In this document: positions 36,790 to 50,037 of the stretch, in pieces
Numbering within the stretch: position 1 is the first letter of the stretch
Layout: every line of letters starts with the position of its first letter
DNA from: Cornus controversa
Taxonomy: Eukaryota; Streptophyta; Magnoliopsida; Cornales; Cornaceae
Assembly: GCA_026545225.1 (NCBI GenBank)
Contig: CM048847.1
Location: forward strand, 13,945,835 to 14,009,834
DNA length: 64,000 nucleotides
Reading direction: 5' to 3'
Program-made: the position numbers and the translations under genes
Notes under the pieces: model-generated
The model's database searches: none
Told to the model about the DNA's origin: nothing
The model's input: only the letters and a program-made list of their open reading frames with translations

Positions 36790-39700
36790 ATGGTTGGTAG
36801 CTTGCAAATTGTTTCCTTTAGATGTCGAAACGGTCGAATTTGGAACAAAGCACCATACGGTTGTGATGAAGATCGGATTGACAGGTTCGTCACTTCTTTT
36901 GGATGCTTTGATGGTCTAATTTGGAAAAAAGAAACTTACGATTCTGATTATGACACAACTTCTCAAGCAATGGGGTTTTTGAATCAGAACAACTGAAACT
37001 AAACTTGTTTAAAATCATCGATAGCTTGGGAATTGTTTCTTTTACTTGTCCAGATGGTTGAAGTTGGCATAGAGCACCATACGGTTGTGATCATTCATGA
37101 GTGCAGCAAGGAATTACTCTTTTCGATTCAGGACGTCCTCACGGTCGAATTAGGCATAAAGCAACGTATAATTCTATGTATGGCACGATTTCACGTGGAT
37201 TGGACTTTTCGAATCAGGACAGGTCAAACGAAACAAGTTCAAAACCGTTGTTGTCATTCTCTATTCTTCTGGACATCCAGATGGTCAATTCTAGCACAAA
37301 GCGCCATACGGTTGTGGTCATGCCTGGTTATTGCAAGGAATTGTTCTTTTTGACTCAGAACAACTCAAACAAACATGGATGAAGATCGGATCGACATGCT
37401 CGTCGTTTCTTTGGGACCCTTTGATGGTTTCATTTAGAAAAAAGTAGCGTACGATTAATATTATGGCAAGACTTCGCTTGGAATGTGGTTTTCTAATCAA
37501 AACAACTCAAATGAAACAAGTTTAAAATGGTTGGTAGCTTACAAATTGTTTCCTTCAGATGTCCAAACGGTCGAATTTGGAACAAAGCACCATACGATTG
37601 TGATGAAGATCGGATTGACATGTTCGTCACTTCTTTTGGATGCTTTGATGGTCTAATTTGGAAAAAAGAAACTTACGATTCTGATTATGGCACGACTTCT
37701 CAAGGAATGGGTTTTTGAATCAGAACAACTCAAACAAAACTTGTTTAAAATCCTCGATAGCTTGGGAATTGTTTCTTTTACTTGTCCAGATGGTTGAAGT
37801 TGGCATAGAGCACCATACGGTTGTGATCATTCATGGGTGCAGCATGGAATTACTCTTTTCGATTCAGGACGTCCTGACGGTTGAATTTGGCATAAAGCAA
37901 CGTATAATTCTAGGTATGGCACGATTTCACGTGGATTGGACTTTTCGAATCAGGACAAGTCAAACGAAACAAGTTCGAAACCGTTGTTGTCATTCTCTAT
38001 TTTTCTGGACATCCAGATGGTCAATTCTAGCACAAAGCGCCATACGGTTGTCGTCATGCCTGATTATTGCAAGCAATAGTTCTTTCGACTCAGAACAACT
38101 CAAACAGACATGGATGAAGATCGGATCGACATGCTCGTCGTTTCTTTGGGACGCTTTGATGGTTTCATTTAGAAAAAAGCAGCGTACGATTACTATTATG
38201 GCACGACTTCTCTTGGAATGTGGTTTTCTAATCATAACAACTCAAATGAAACAAGTTTAAAATGGTTGGTAGCTTGCAAATTGTTTCCTTTAGATGTCGA
38301 AACGGTCGAATTTGGAACAAAGCACCATACGGTTGTGATGAAGATCGGATTGACAGGTTCGTCACTTCTTTTGGATGCTTTGATGGTCTAATTTGGAAAA
38401 AAGAAACTTACGATTCTGATTATGACACAACTTCTCAAGCAATGGGGTTTTTGAATCAGAACAACTGAAACTAAACTTGTTTAAAATCATCGATAGCTTG
38501 GGAATTGTTTCTTTTACTTGTCCAGATGGTTGAAGTTGGCATAGAGCACCATACGGTTGTGATCATTCATGAGTGCAGCAAGGAATTACTCTTTTCGATT
38601 CAGGACGTCCTCACGGTCGAATTAGGCATAAAGCAACGTATAATTCTATGTATGGCACGATTTCACGTGGATTGGACTTTTCGAATCAGGACAGGTCAAA
38701 CGAAACAAGTTCAAAACCGTTGTTGTCATTCTCTATTCTTCTGGACATCCAGATGGTCAATTCTAGCACAAAGCGCCATACGGTTGTGGTCATGCCTGGT
38801 TATTGCAAGGAATTGTTCTTTTTGACTCAGAACAACTCAAACAAACATGGATGAAGATCGGATCGACATGCTCGTCGTTTCTTTGGGACCCTTTGATGGT
38901 TTCATTTAGAAAAAAGTAGCGTACGATTAATATTATGGCAAGACTTCGCTTGGAATGTGGTTTTCTAATCAAAACAACTCAAATGAAACAAGTTTAAAAT
39001 GGTTGGTAGCTTACAAATTGTTTCCTTCAGATGTCCAAACGGTCGAATTTGGAACAAAGCACCATACGATTGTGATGAAGATCGGATTGACATGTTCGTC
39101 ACTTCTTTTGGATGCTTTGATGGTCTAATTTGGAAAAAAGAAACTTACGATTCTGATTATGGCACGACTTCTCAAGGAATGGGTTTTTGAATCAGAACAA
39201 CTCAAACAAAACTTGTTTAAAATCCTCGATAGCTTGGGAATTGTTTCTTTTACTTGTCCAGATGGTTGAAGTTGGCATAGAGCACCATACGGTTGTGATC
39301 ATTCATGGGTGCAGCATGGAATTACTCTTTTCGATTCAGGACGTCCTGACGGTTGAATTTGGCATAAAGCAACGTATAATTCTAGGTATGGCACGATTTC
39401 ACGTGGATTGGACTTTTCGAATCAGGACAAGTCAAACGAAACAAGTTCGAAACCGTTGTTGTCATTCTCTATTTTTCTGGACATCCAGATGGTCAATTCT
39501 AGCACAAAGCGCCATACGGTTGTCGTCATGCCTGATTATTGCAAGCAATAGTTCTTTCGACTCAGAACAACTCAAACAGACATGGATGAAGATCGGATCG
39601 ACATGCTCGTCGTTTCTTTGGGACGCTTTGATGGTTTCATTTAGAAAAAAGCAGCGTACGATTACTATTATGGCACGACTTCTCTTGGAATGTGGTTTTC

Positions 39701-42700
39701 TAATCATAACAACTCAAATGAAACAAGTTTAAAATGGTTGGTAGCTTGCAAATTGTTTCCTTTAGATGTCGAAACGGTCGAATTTGGAACAAAGCACCAT
39801 ACGGTTGTGATGAAGATCGGATTGACAGGTTCGTCACTTCTTTTGGATGCTTTGATGGTCTAATTTGGAAAAAAGAAACTTACGATTCTGATTATGACAC
39901 AACTTCTCAAGCAATGGGGTTTTTGAATCAGAACAACTGAAACTAAACTTGTTTAAAATCATCGATAGCTTGGGAATTGTTTCTTTTACTTGTCCAGATG
40001 GTTGAAGTTGGCATAGAGCACCATACGGTTGTGATCATTCATGAGTGCAGCAAGGAATTACTCTTTTCGATTCAGGACGTCCTCACGGTCGAATTAGGCA
40101 TAAAGCAACGTATAATTCTATGTATGGCACGATTTCACGTGGATTGGACTTTTCGAATCAGGACAGGTCAAACGAAACAAGTTCAAAACCGTTGTTGTCA
40201 TTCTCTATTCTTCTGGACATCCAGATGGTCAATTCTAGCACAAAGCGCCATACGGTTGTGGTCATGCCTGGTTATTGCAAGGAATTGTTCTTTTTGACTC
40301 AGAACAACTCAAACAAACATGGATGAAGATCGGATCGACATGCTCGTCGTTTCTTTGGGACCCTTTGATGGTTTCATTTAGAAAAAAGTAGCGTACGATT
40401 AATATTATGGCAAGACTTCGCTTGGAATGTGGTTTTCTAATCAAAACAACTCAAATGAAACAAGTTTAAAATGGTTGGTAGCTTACAAATTGTTTCCTTC
40501 AGATGTCCAAACGGTCGAATTTGGAACAAAGCACCATACGATTGTGATGAAGATCGGATTGACATGTTCGTCACTTCTTTTGGATGCTTTGATGGTCTAA
40601 TTTGGAAAAAAGAAACTTACGATTCTGATTATGGCACGACTTCTCAAGGAATGGGTTTTTGAATCAGAACAACTCAAACAAAACTTGTTTAAAATCCTCG
40701 ATAGCTTGGGAATTGTTTCTTTTACTTGTCCAGATGGTTGAAGTTGGCATAGAGCACCATACGGTTGTGATCATTCATGGGTGCAGCATGGAATTACTCT
40801 TTTCGATTCAGGACGTCCTGACGGTTGAATTTGGCATAAAGCAACGTATAATTCTAGGTATGGCACGATTTCACGTGGATTGGACTTTTCGAATCAGGAC
40901 AAGTCAAACGAAACAAGTTCGAAACCGTTGTTGTCATTCTCTATTTTTCTGGACATCCAGATGGTCAATTCTAGCACAAAGCGCCATACGGTTGTCGTCA
41001 TGCCTGATTATTGCAAGCAATAGTTCTTTCGACTCAGAACAACTCAAACAGACATGGATGAAGATCGGATCGACATGCTCGTCGTTTCTTTGGGACGCTT
41101 TGATGGTTTCATTTAGAAAAAAGCAGCGTACGATTACTATTATGGCACGACTTCTCTTGGAATGTGGTTTTCTAATCATAACAACTCAAATGAAACAAGT
41201 TTAAAATGGTTGGTAGCTTGCAAATTGTTTCCTTTAGATGTCGAAACGGTCGAATTTGGAACAAAGCACCATACGGTTGTGATGAAGATCGGATTGACAG
41301 GTTCGTCACTTCTTTTGGATGCTTTGATGGTCTAATTTGGAAAAAAGAAACTTACGATTCTGATTATGACACAACTTCTCAAGCAATGGGGTTTTTGAAT
41401 CAGAACAACTGAAACTAAACTTGTTTAAAATCATCGATAGCTTGGGAATTGTTTCTTTTACTTGTCCAGATGGTTGAAGTTGGCATAGAGCACCATACGG
41501 TTGTGATCATTCATGAGTGCAGCAAGGAATTACTCTTTTCGATTCAGGACGTCCTCACGGTCGAATTAGGCATAAAGCAACGTATAATTCTATGTATGGC
41601 ACGATTTCACGTGGATTGGACTTTTCGAATCAGGACAGGTCAAACGAAACAAGTTCAAAACCGTTGTTGTCATTCTCTATTCTTCTGGACATCCAGATGG
41701 TCAATTCTAGCACAAAGCGCCATACGGTTGTGGTCATGCCTGGTTATTGCAAGGAATTGTTCTTTTTGACTCAGAACAACTCAAACAAACATGGATGAAG
41801 ATCGGATCGACATGCTCGTCGTTTCTTTGGGACCCTTTGATGGTTTATTTAGAAAAAAGTAGCGTACGATTAATATTATGGCAAGACTTCGCTTGGAATG
41901 TGGTTTTCTAATCAAAACAACTCAAATGAAACAAGTTTAAAATGGTTGGTAGCTTACAAATTGTTTCCTTCAGATGTCCAAACGGTCGAATTTGGAACAA
42001 AGCACCATACGATTGTGATGAAGATCGGATTGACATGTTCGTCACTTCTTTTGGATGCTTTGATGGTCTAATTTGGAAAAAAGAAACTTACGATTCTGAT
42101 TATGGCACGACTTCTCAAGGAATGGGTTTTTGAATCAGAACAACTCAAACAAAACTTGTTTAAAATCCTCGATAGCTTGGGAATTGTTTCTTTTACTTGT
42201 CCAGATGGTTGAAGTTGGCATAGAGCACCATACGGTTGTGATCATTCATGGGTGCAGCATGGAATTACTCTTTTCGATTCAGGACGTCCTGACGGTTGAA
42301 TTTGGCATAAAGCAACGTATAATTCTAGGTATGGCACGATTTCACGTGGATTGGACTTTTCGAATCAGGACAAGTCAAACGAAACAAGTTCGAAACCGTT
42401 GTTGTCATTCTCTATTTTTCTGGACATCCAGATGGTCAATTCTAGCACAAAGCGCCATACGGTTGTCGTCATGCCTGATTATTGCAAGCAATAGTTCTTT
42501 CGACTCAGAACAACTCAAACAGACATGGATGAAGATCGGATCGACATGCTCGTCGTTTCTTTGGGACGCTTTGATGGTTTCATTTAGAAAAAAGCAGCGT
42601 ACGATTACTATTATGGCACGACTTCTCTTGGAATGTGGTTTTCTAATCATAACAACTCAAATGAAACAAGTTTAAAATGGTTGGTAGCTTGCAAATTGTT

Positions 42701-43413
42701 TCCTTTAGATGTCGAAACGGTCGAATTTGGAACAAAGCACCATACGGTTGTGATGAAGATCGGATTGACAGGTTCGTCACTTCTTTTGGATGCTTTGATG
42801 GTCTAATTTGGAAAAAAGAAACTTACGATTCTGATTATGACACAACTTCTCAAGCAATGGGGTTTTTGAATCAGAACAACTGAAACTAAACTTGTTTAAA
42901 ATCATCGATAGCTTGGGAATTGTTTCTTTTACTTGTCCAGATGGTTGAAGTTGGCATAGAGCACCATACGGTTGTGATCATTCATGAGTGCAGCAAGGAA
43001 TTACTCTTTTCGATTCAGGACGTCCTCACGGTCGAATTAGGCATAAAGCAACGTATAATTCTATGTATGGCACGATTTCACGTGGATTGGACTTTTCGAA
43101 TCAGGACAGGTCAAACGAAACAAGTTCAAAACCGTTGTTGTCATTCTCTATTCTTCTGGACATCCAGATGGTCAATTCTAGCACAAAGCGCCATACGGTT
43201 GTGGTCATGCCTGGTTATTGCAAGGAATTGTTCTTTTTGACTCAGAACAACTCAAACAAACATGGATGAAGATCGGATCGACATGCTCGTCGTTTCTTTG
43301 GGACCCTTTGATGGTTTCATTTAGAAAAAAGTAGCGTACGATTAATATTATGGCAAGACTTCGCTTGGAATGTGGTTTTCTAATCAAAACAACTCAAATG
43401 AAACAAGTTTAAA
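36790..43413 (+). repeat. Second regular AB dimer block
   Basis: A starts at 36790, 38262, 39734, 41206 and 42677; B starts at 37527, 38999, 40471 and 41942; the B partner of the last A is at 43414. The sequence is the same as in the first array. The only length change I saw is a 1-bp loss in the A monomer at 41206: gtttattt near 41846 instead of gtttcattt. Confidence 0.95.
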
Positions 43414-45620
43414 ATGGTTGGTAGCTTACAAATTGTTTCCTTCAGATGTCCAAACGGTCGAATTTGGAACAAAGCACCATACGATTGTGATGAAGATCGG
43501 ATTGACATGTTCGTCACTTCTTTTGGATGCTTTGATGGTCTAATTTGGAAAAAAGAAACTTACGATTCTGATTATGGCACGACTTCTCAAGGAATGGGTT
43601 TTTGAATCAGAACAACTCAAACAAAACTTGTTTAAAATCCTCGATAGCTTGGGAATTGTTTCTTTTACTTGTCCAGATGGTTGAAGTTGGCATAGAGCAC
43701 CATACGGTTGTGATCATTCATGGGTGCAGCATGGAATTACTCTTTTCGATTCAGGACGTCCTGACGGTTGAATTTGGCATAAAGCAACGTATAATTCTAG
43801 GTATGGCACGATTTCACGTGGATTGGACTTTTCGAATCAGGACAAGTCAAACGAAACAAGTTCGAAACCGTTGTTGTCATTCTCTATTTTTCTGGACATC
43901 CAGATGGTCAATTCTAGCACAAAGCGCCATACGGTTGTCGTCATGCCTGATTATTGCAAGCAATAGTTCTTTCGACTCAGAACAACTCAAACAAACATGG
44001 ATGAAGATCGGATCGACATGCTCGTCGTTTCTTTGGGACGCTTTGATGGTTTCATTTAGAAAAAAGCAGCGTACGATTACTATTATGGCACGACTTCTCT
44101 TGGAATGTGGTTTTCTAATCATAACAACTCAAATGAAACAAGTTTAAAATGGTTGGTAGCTTGCAAATTGTTTCCTTTAGATGTCGAAACGGTCGAATTT
44201 GGAACAAAGCACCATACGGTTGTGATGAAGATCGGATTGACAGGTTCGTCACTTCTTTTGGATGCTTTGATGGTCTAATTTGGAAAAAAGAAACTTACGA
44301 TTCTGATTATGACACAACTTCTCAAGCAATGGGGTTTTTGAATCAGAACAACTGAAACTAAACTTGTTTAAAATCATCGATAGCTTGGGAATTGTTTCTT
44401 TTACTTGTCCAGATGGTTGAAGTTGGCATAGAGCACCATACGGTTGTGATCATTCATGAGTGCAGCAAGGAATTACTCTTTTCGATTCAGGACGTCCTCA
44501 CGGTCGAATTAGGCAGAAAGCAACGTATAATTCTATGTATGGCACGATTTCACGTGGATTGGACTTTTCGAATCAGGACAGGTCAAACGAAACAAGTTCA
44601 AAACCGTTGTTGTCATTCTCTATTCTTCTGGACATCCAGATGGTCAATTCTAGCACAAAGCGCCATACGGTTGTGGTCATGCCTGGTTATTGCAAGGAAT
44701 TGTTCTTTTTGACTAAGAACAACTCAAACAAACATGGATGAAGATCGGATCGACATGCTCGTCGTTTCTTTGGGACCCTTTGATGGTTTCATTTAGAAAA
44801 AAGTAGCGTACGATTAATATTATGGCAAGACTTCGCTTGGAATGTGATTTTCTAATCAAAACAACTCAAATGAAACAAGTTTAAAATGGTTGGTAGCTTA
44901 CAAATTGTTTCCTTCAGATGTCCAAACGGTCGAATTTGGAACAAAGCACCATACGATTGTGATGAAGATCGGATTGACATGTTCGTCACTTCTTTTGGAT
45001 GCTTTGATGGTCTAATTTGGAAAAAAGAAACTTACGATTCTGATTATGGCACGACTTCTCAAGGAATGGGTTTTTGAATCAGAACAACTCAAACAAAACT
45101 TGTTTAAAATCCTCGATAGCTTGGGAATTGTTTCTTTTACTTGTCCAGATGGTTGAAGTTGGCATAGAGCACCATACGGTTGTGATCATTCATGGGTGCA
45201 GCATGGAATTACTCTTTTCGATTCAGGACGTCCTGACGGTTGAATTTGGCATAAAGCAACGTATAATTCTAGGTATGGCACGATTTCACGTGGATTGGAC
45301 TTTTCGAATCAGGACAGGTCAAACCAAACAAGTTCAAAACCGTTGTTGTCATTCTCTATTCTTCTAGACATCCAGATGGTCAATTCTAGGACAAAGCACC
45401 ATACGGTTGTGGTCATGCCTGGTTATTGCAAGCAATAGTTCTTTCGACTCAGAACAACTCAAACAAACATGGATGAAGATCGGATCGACATGCTCGTCGT
45501 TTCTTTGGGACCCTTTGATGGTTTCATTTAGAAAAAAGTAGCGTACGATTAATATTATGGCAAGACTTCGCTTGGAATGTGGTTTTCTAATCAAAACAAC
45601 TCAAATGAAACAAGTTTAAA
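43414..45620 (+). repeat. 2207-bp trimer, copy 1 (B', A*, C)
   Basis: Three monomers at 43414 (B with caaacatgg instead of cagacatgg), 44149 (A with ggcagaaagc, gactaagaac and gtgattttc) and 44886 (type C). The same three variants in the same order follow at 45621, 46356 and 47093, each exactly 2207 bp later. This is the first appearance of type C in the window. Confidence 0.9.
44886..45620 (+). repeat. Type C monomer (reference copy, 735 bp)
   Basis: First half is B (gcttacaaatt, ctcaaacaaaac, gggtgcagcatgg, ttctagg). The second half has its own markers, caaaccaaac, cttctagacatcc (an XbaI site, tctaga, at 45363-45368) and ctaggacaaagcacc. It keeps the B stretch gcaagcaatagttctttcgac but has an A-type tail (gacccttt, gtagcg, aatcaaaac). 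C therefore looks like an old B/A recombinant with later private mutations. The C marker block also occurs in the monomers starting 47093, 48565 (second half), 50038, 52245, 53716 (second half), 55189, 57395, 58868, 61074, 62547 and 63282. Confidence 0.88.
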
Positions 45621-47827
45621 ATGGTTGGTAGCTTACAAATTGTTTCCTTCAGATGTCCAAACGGTCGAATTTGGAACAAAGCACCATACGATTGTGATGA
45701 AGATCGGATTGACATGTTCGTCACTTCTTTTGGATGCTTTGATGGTCTAATTTGGAAAAAAGAAACTTACGATTCTGATTATGGCACGACTTCTCAAGGA
45801 ATGGGTTTTTGAATCAGAACAACTCAAACAAAACTTGTTTAAAATCCTCGATAGCTTGGGAATTGTTTCTTTTACTTGTCCAGATGGTTGAAGTTGGCAT
45901 AGAGCACCATACGGTTGTGATCATTCATGGGTGCAGCATGGAATTACTCTTTTCGATTCAGGACGTCCTGACGGTTGAATTTGGCATAAAGCAACGTATA
46001 ATTCTAGGTATGGCACGATTTCACGTGGATTGGACTTTTCGAATCAGGACAAGTCAAACGAAACAAGTTCGAAACCGTTGTTGTCATTCTCTATTTTTCT
46101 GGACATCCAGATGGTCAATTCTAGCACAAAGCGCCATACGGTTGTCGTCATGCCTGATTATTGCAAGCAATAGTTCTTTCGACTCAGAACAACTCAAACA
46201 AACATGGATGAAGATCGGATCGACATGCTCGTCGTTTCTTTGGGACGCTTTGATGGTTTCATTTAGAAAAAAGCAGCGTACGATTACTATTATGGCACGA
46301 CTTCTCTTGGAATGTGGTTTTCTAATCATAACAACTCAAATGAAACAAGTTTAAAATGGTTGGTAGCTTGCAAATTGTTTCCTTTAGATGTCGAAACGGT
46401 CGAATTTGGAACAAAGCACCATACGGTTGTGATGAAGATCGGATTGACAGGTTCGTCACTTCTTTTGGATGCTTTGATGGTCTAATTTGGAAAAAAGAAA
46501 CTTACGATTCTGATTATGACACAACTTCTCAAGCAATGGGGTTTTTGAATCAGAACAACTGAAACTAAACTTGTTTAAAATCATCGATAGCTTGGGAATT
46601 GTTTCTTTTACTTGTCCAGATGGTTGAAGTTGGCATAGAGCACCATACGGTTGTGATCATTCATGAGTGCAGCAAGGAATTACTCTTTTCGATTCAGGAC
46701 GTCCTCACGGTCGAATTAGGCAGAAAGCAACGTATAATTCTATGTATGGCACGATTTCACGTGGATTGGACTTTTCGAATCAGGACAGGTCAAACGAAAC
46801 AAGTTCAAAACCGTTGTTGTCATTCTCTATTCTTCTGGACATCCAGATGGTCAATTCTAGCACAAAGCGCCATACGGTTGTGGTCATGCCTGGTTATTGC
46901 AAGGAATTGTTCTTTTTGACTAAGAACAACTCAAACAAACATGGATGAAGATCGGATCGACATGCTCGTCGTTTCTTTGGGACCCTTTGATGGTTTCATT
47001 TAGAAAAAAGTAGCGTACGATTAATATTATGGCAAGACTTCGCTTGGAATGTGATTTTCTAATCAAAACAACTCAAATGAAACAAGTTTAAAATGGTTGG
47101 TAGCTTACAAATTGTTTCCTTCAGATGTCCAAACGGTCGAATTTGGAACAAAGCACCATACGATTGTGATGAAGATCGGATTGACATGTTCGTCACTTCT
47201 TTTGGATGCTTTGATGGTCTAATTTGGAAAAAAGAAACTTACGATTCTGATTATGGCACGACTTCTCAAGGAATGGGTTTTTGAATCAGAACAACTCAAA
47301 CAAAACTTGTTTAAAATCCTCGATAGCTTGGGAATTGTTTCTTTTACTTGTCCAGATGGTTGAAGTTGGCATAGAGCACCATACGGTTGTGATCATTCAT
47401 GGGTGCAGCATGGAATTACTCTTTTCGATTCAGGACGTCCTGACGGTTGAATTTGGCATAAAGCAACGTATAATTCTAGGTATGGCACGATTTCACGTGG
47501 ATTGGACTTTTCGAATCAGGACAGGTCAAACCAAACAAGTTCAAAACCGTTGTTGTCATTCTCTATTCTTCTAGACATCCAGATGGTCAATTCTAGGACA
47601 AAGCACCATACGGTTGTGGTCATGCCTGGTTATTGCAAGCAATAGTTCTTTCGACTCAGAACAACTCAAACAAACATGGATGAAGATCGGATCGACATGC
47701 TCGTCGTTTCTTTGGGACCCTTTGATGGTTTCATTTAGAAAAAAGTAGCGTACGATTAATATTATGGCAAGACTTCGCTTGGAATGTGGTTTTCTAATCA
47801 AAACAACTCAAATGAAACAAGTTTAAA
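45621..47827 (+). repeat. 2207-bp trimer, copy 2 (B', A*, C)
   Basis: Second copy of the trimer, carrying the same marker bases as copy 1 (ggcagaaagc, gactaagaac and gtgattttc in the A* monomer at 46356; tctaga in the C at 47093). It also forms the first three monomers of the heptamer that starts here, so the two higher-order repeats are nested. Confidence 0.9.
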
Positions 47828-48564
47828 ATGGTTGGTAGCTTACAAATTGTTTCCTTCAGATGTCCAAACGGTCGAATTTGGAACAAAGCACCATACGATT
47901 GTGATGAAGATCGGATTGACATGTTCGTCACTTCTTTTGGATGTTTTGATGGCCTAATTTGGAAAAAAGAAACTTACGATTCTGATTATGGCACGACTTC
48001 TCAAGGAATGGGTTTTTGAATCAGAACAACTCAAACAAAACTTGTTTAAAATCCTCGATAGCTTGGGAATTGTTTCTTTTACTTGTCCAGATGGTTGAAG
48101 TTGGCATAGAGCACCATACGGTTGTGATCATTCATGAGTGCAGCAAGGAATTACTCTTTTCGATTCAGGACGTCCTGACGGTCGAATTAGGCAGAAAGCA
48201 ACGTATAATTCTATGTATGGCACGATTTCACGTGGATTGGACTTTTCGAATCAGGACAGGTCAAACGAAACAAGTTCAAAACCGTTGTTGTCATTCTCTA
48301 TTCTTCTGGACATCCAGATGGTCAATTCTAGCACAAAGAGGCCATACGGTTGTGGTCATGCCTGGTTATTGCAAGGAATTGTTCTTTTTGACTCAGAACA
48401 ACTCAAACAAACATGGATGAAGATCGGATCGACATGCTCGTCGTTTCTTTGGGACGCTTTGATGGTTTCATTTAGAAAAAAGCAGCGTACGATTACTATT
48501 ATGGCACGACTTCTCTTGGAATGTGGTTTTCTAATCATAACAACTCAAATGAAACAAGTTTAAA
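47828..48564 (+). repeat. Type D1 mosaic monomer (737 bp)
   Basis: B start with ggcctaa instead of ggtctaa, then A from gagtgcagcaagg, with ctgacggtcgaattaggcagaaagc-type mixed markers and a private gaggcc in place of gcgcc near 48338-48343, which adds 1 bp. The tail is B (gacgcttt, gcagcg, aatcataac). The A-like total of 737 bp is coincidental: one base lost from the B part, one gained by the insertion. Confidence 0.85.
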
Positions 48565-49300
48565 ATGGTTGGTAGCTTGCAAATTGTTTCCTTTAGATGT
48601 CGAAACGGTCGAATTTGGAACAAAGCACCATACGGTTGTGATGAAGATCGGATTGACAGGTTCGTCACTTCTTTTGGATGCTTTGATGGTCTAATTTGGA
48701 AAAAAGAAACTTACGATTCTGATTATGACACAACTTCTCAAGCAATGGGGTTTTTGAATCAGAACAACTGAAACTAAACTTGTTTAAAATCATCGATAGC
48801 TTGGGAATTGTTTCTTTTACTTGTCCAGATGGTTGAAGTTGGCATAGAGCACCATACGGTTGTGATCATTCATGGGTGCAGCATGGAATTACTCTTTTCG
48901 ATTCAGGACGTCCTGACGGTTGAATTTGGCATAAAGCAACGTATAATTCTAGGTATGGCACGATTTCACGTGGATTGGACTTTTCGAATCAGGACAGGTC
49001 AAACGAAACAAGTTCAAAACCGTTGTTGTCATTCTCTATTCTTCTAGACATCCAGATGGTCAATTCTAGGACAAAGCACCATACGGTTGTGGTCATGCCT
49101 GGTTATTGCAAGCAATAGTTCTTTCGACTCAGAACAACTCAAACAAACATGGATGAAGATCGGATCGACATGCTCGTCGTTTCTTTGGGACCCTTTGATG
49201 GTTTCATTTAGAAAAAAGTAGCGTACGATTAATATTATGGCAAGACTTCGCTTGGAATGTGGTTTTCTAATCAAAACAACTCAAATGAAACAAGTTTAAA
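48565..49300 (+). repeat. Type E mosaic monomer, A then C (736 bp)
   Basis: A for the first third (gcttgcaaatt, gacaggttcg, caatgggg, atcatcgat), then switching to B/C at gggtgcagcatgg, with cttctagac, ctaggacaaagcacc and gcaagcaatag. Unlike most C copies it has caaacgaaac. Its counterpart is at 53716. Confidence 0.85.
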
Positions 49301-50037
49301 ATGGTTGGTAGCTTACAAATTGTTTCCTTCAGATGTCCAAACGGTCGAATTTGGAACAAAGCACCATACGATTGTGATGAAGATCGGATTGACATGTTCG
49401 TCACTTCTTTTGGATGCTTTGATGGCCTAATTTGGAAAAAAGAAACTTACGATTCTGATTATGGCACGACTTCTCAAGGAATGGGTTTTTGAATCAGAAC
49501 AACTCAAACAAAACTTGTTTAAAATCCTCGATAGCTTGGGAATTGTTTCTTTTACTTGTCCAGATGGTTGAAGTTGGCATAGAGCACCATACGGTTGTGA
49601 TCATTCATGAGTGCAGCAAGGAATTACTCTTTTCGATTCAGGACGTCCTGACGGTCGAATTAGGCAGAAAGCAACGTATAATTCTATGTATGGCACGATT
49701 TCACGTGGATTGGACTTTTCGAATCAGGACAGGTCAAACGAAACAAGTTCAAAACCGTTGTTGTCATTCTCTATTCTTCTGGACATCCAGATGGTCAATT
49801 CTAGCACAAAGAGGCCATACGGTTGTGGTCATGCCTGGTTATTGCAAGGAATTGTTCTTTTTGACTCAGAACAACTCAAACAAACATGGATGAAGATCGG
49901 ATCGACATGCTCGTCGTTTCTTTGGGACCCTTTGATGGTTTCATTTAGAAAAAAGTAGCGTACGATTAATATTATGGCAAGACTTCGCTTGGAATGTGGT
50001 TTTCTAATCAAAACAACTCAAATGAAACAAGTTTAAA
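49301..50037 (+). repeat. Type D2 mosaic monomer (737 bp)
   Basis: Same as D1 (ggcctaa, ggcagaaagc, gaggcc near 49810-49815) but with an A-type tail (gacccttt, gtagcg, aatcaaaac). D1 and D2 differ essentially only in the tail, so one arose from the other by exchange near the 3' end. Its counterpart is at 54452. Confidence 0.85.
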
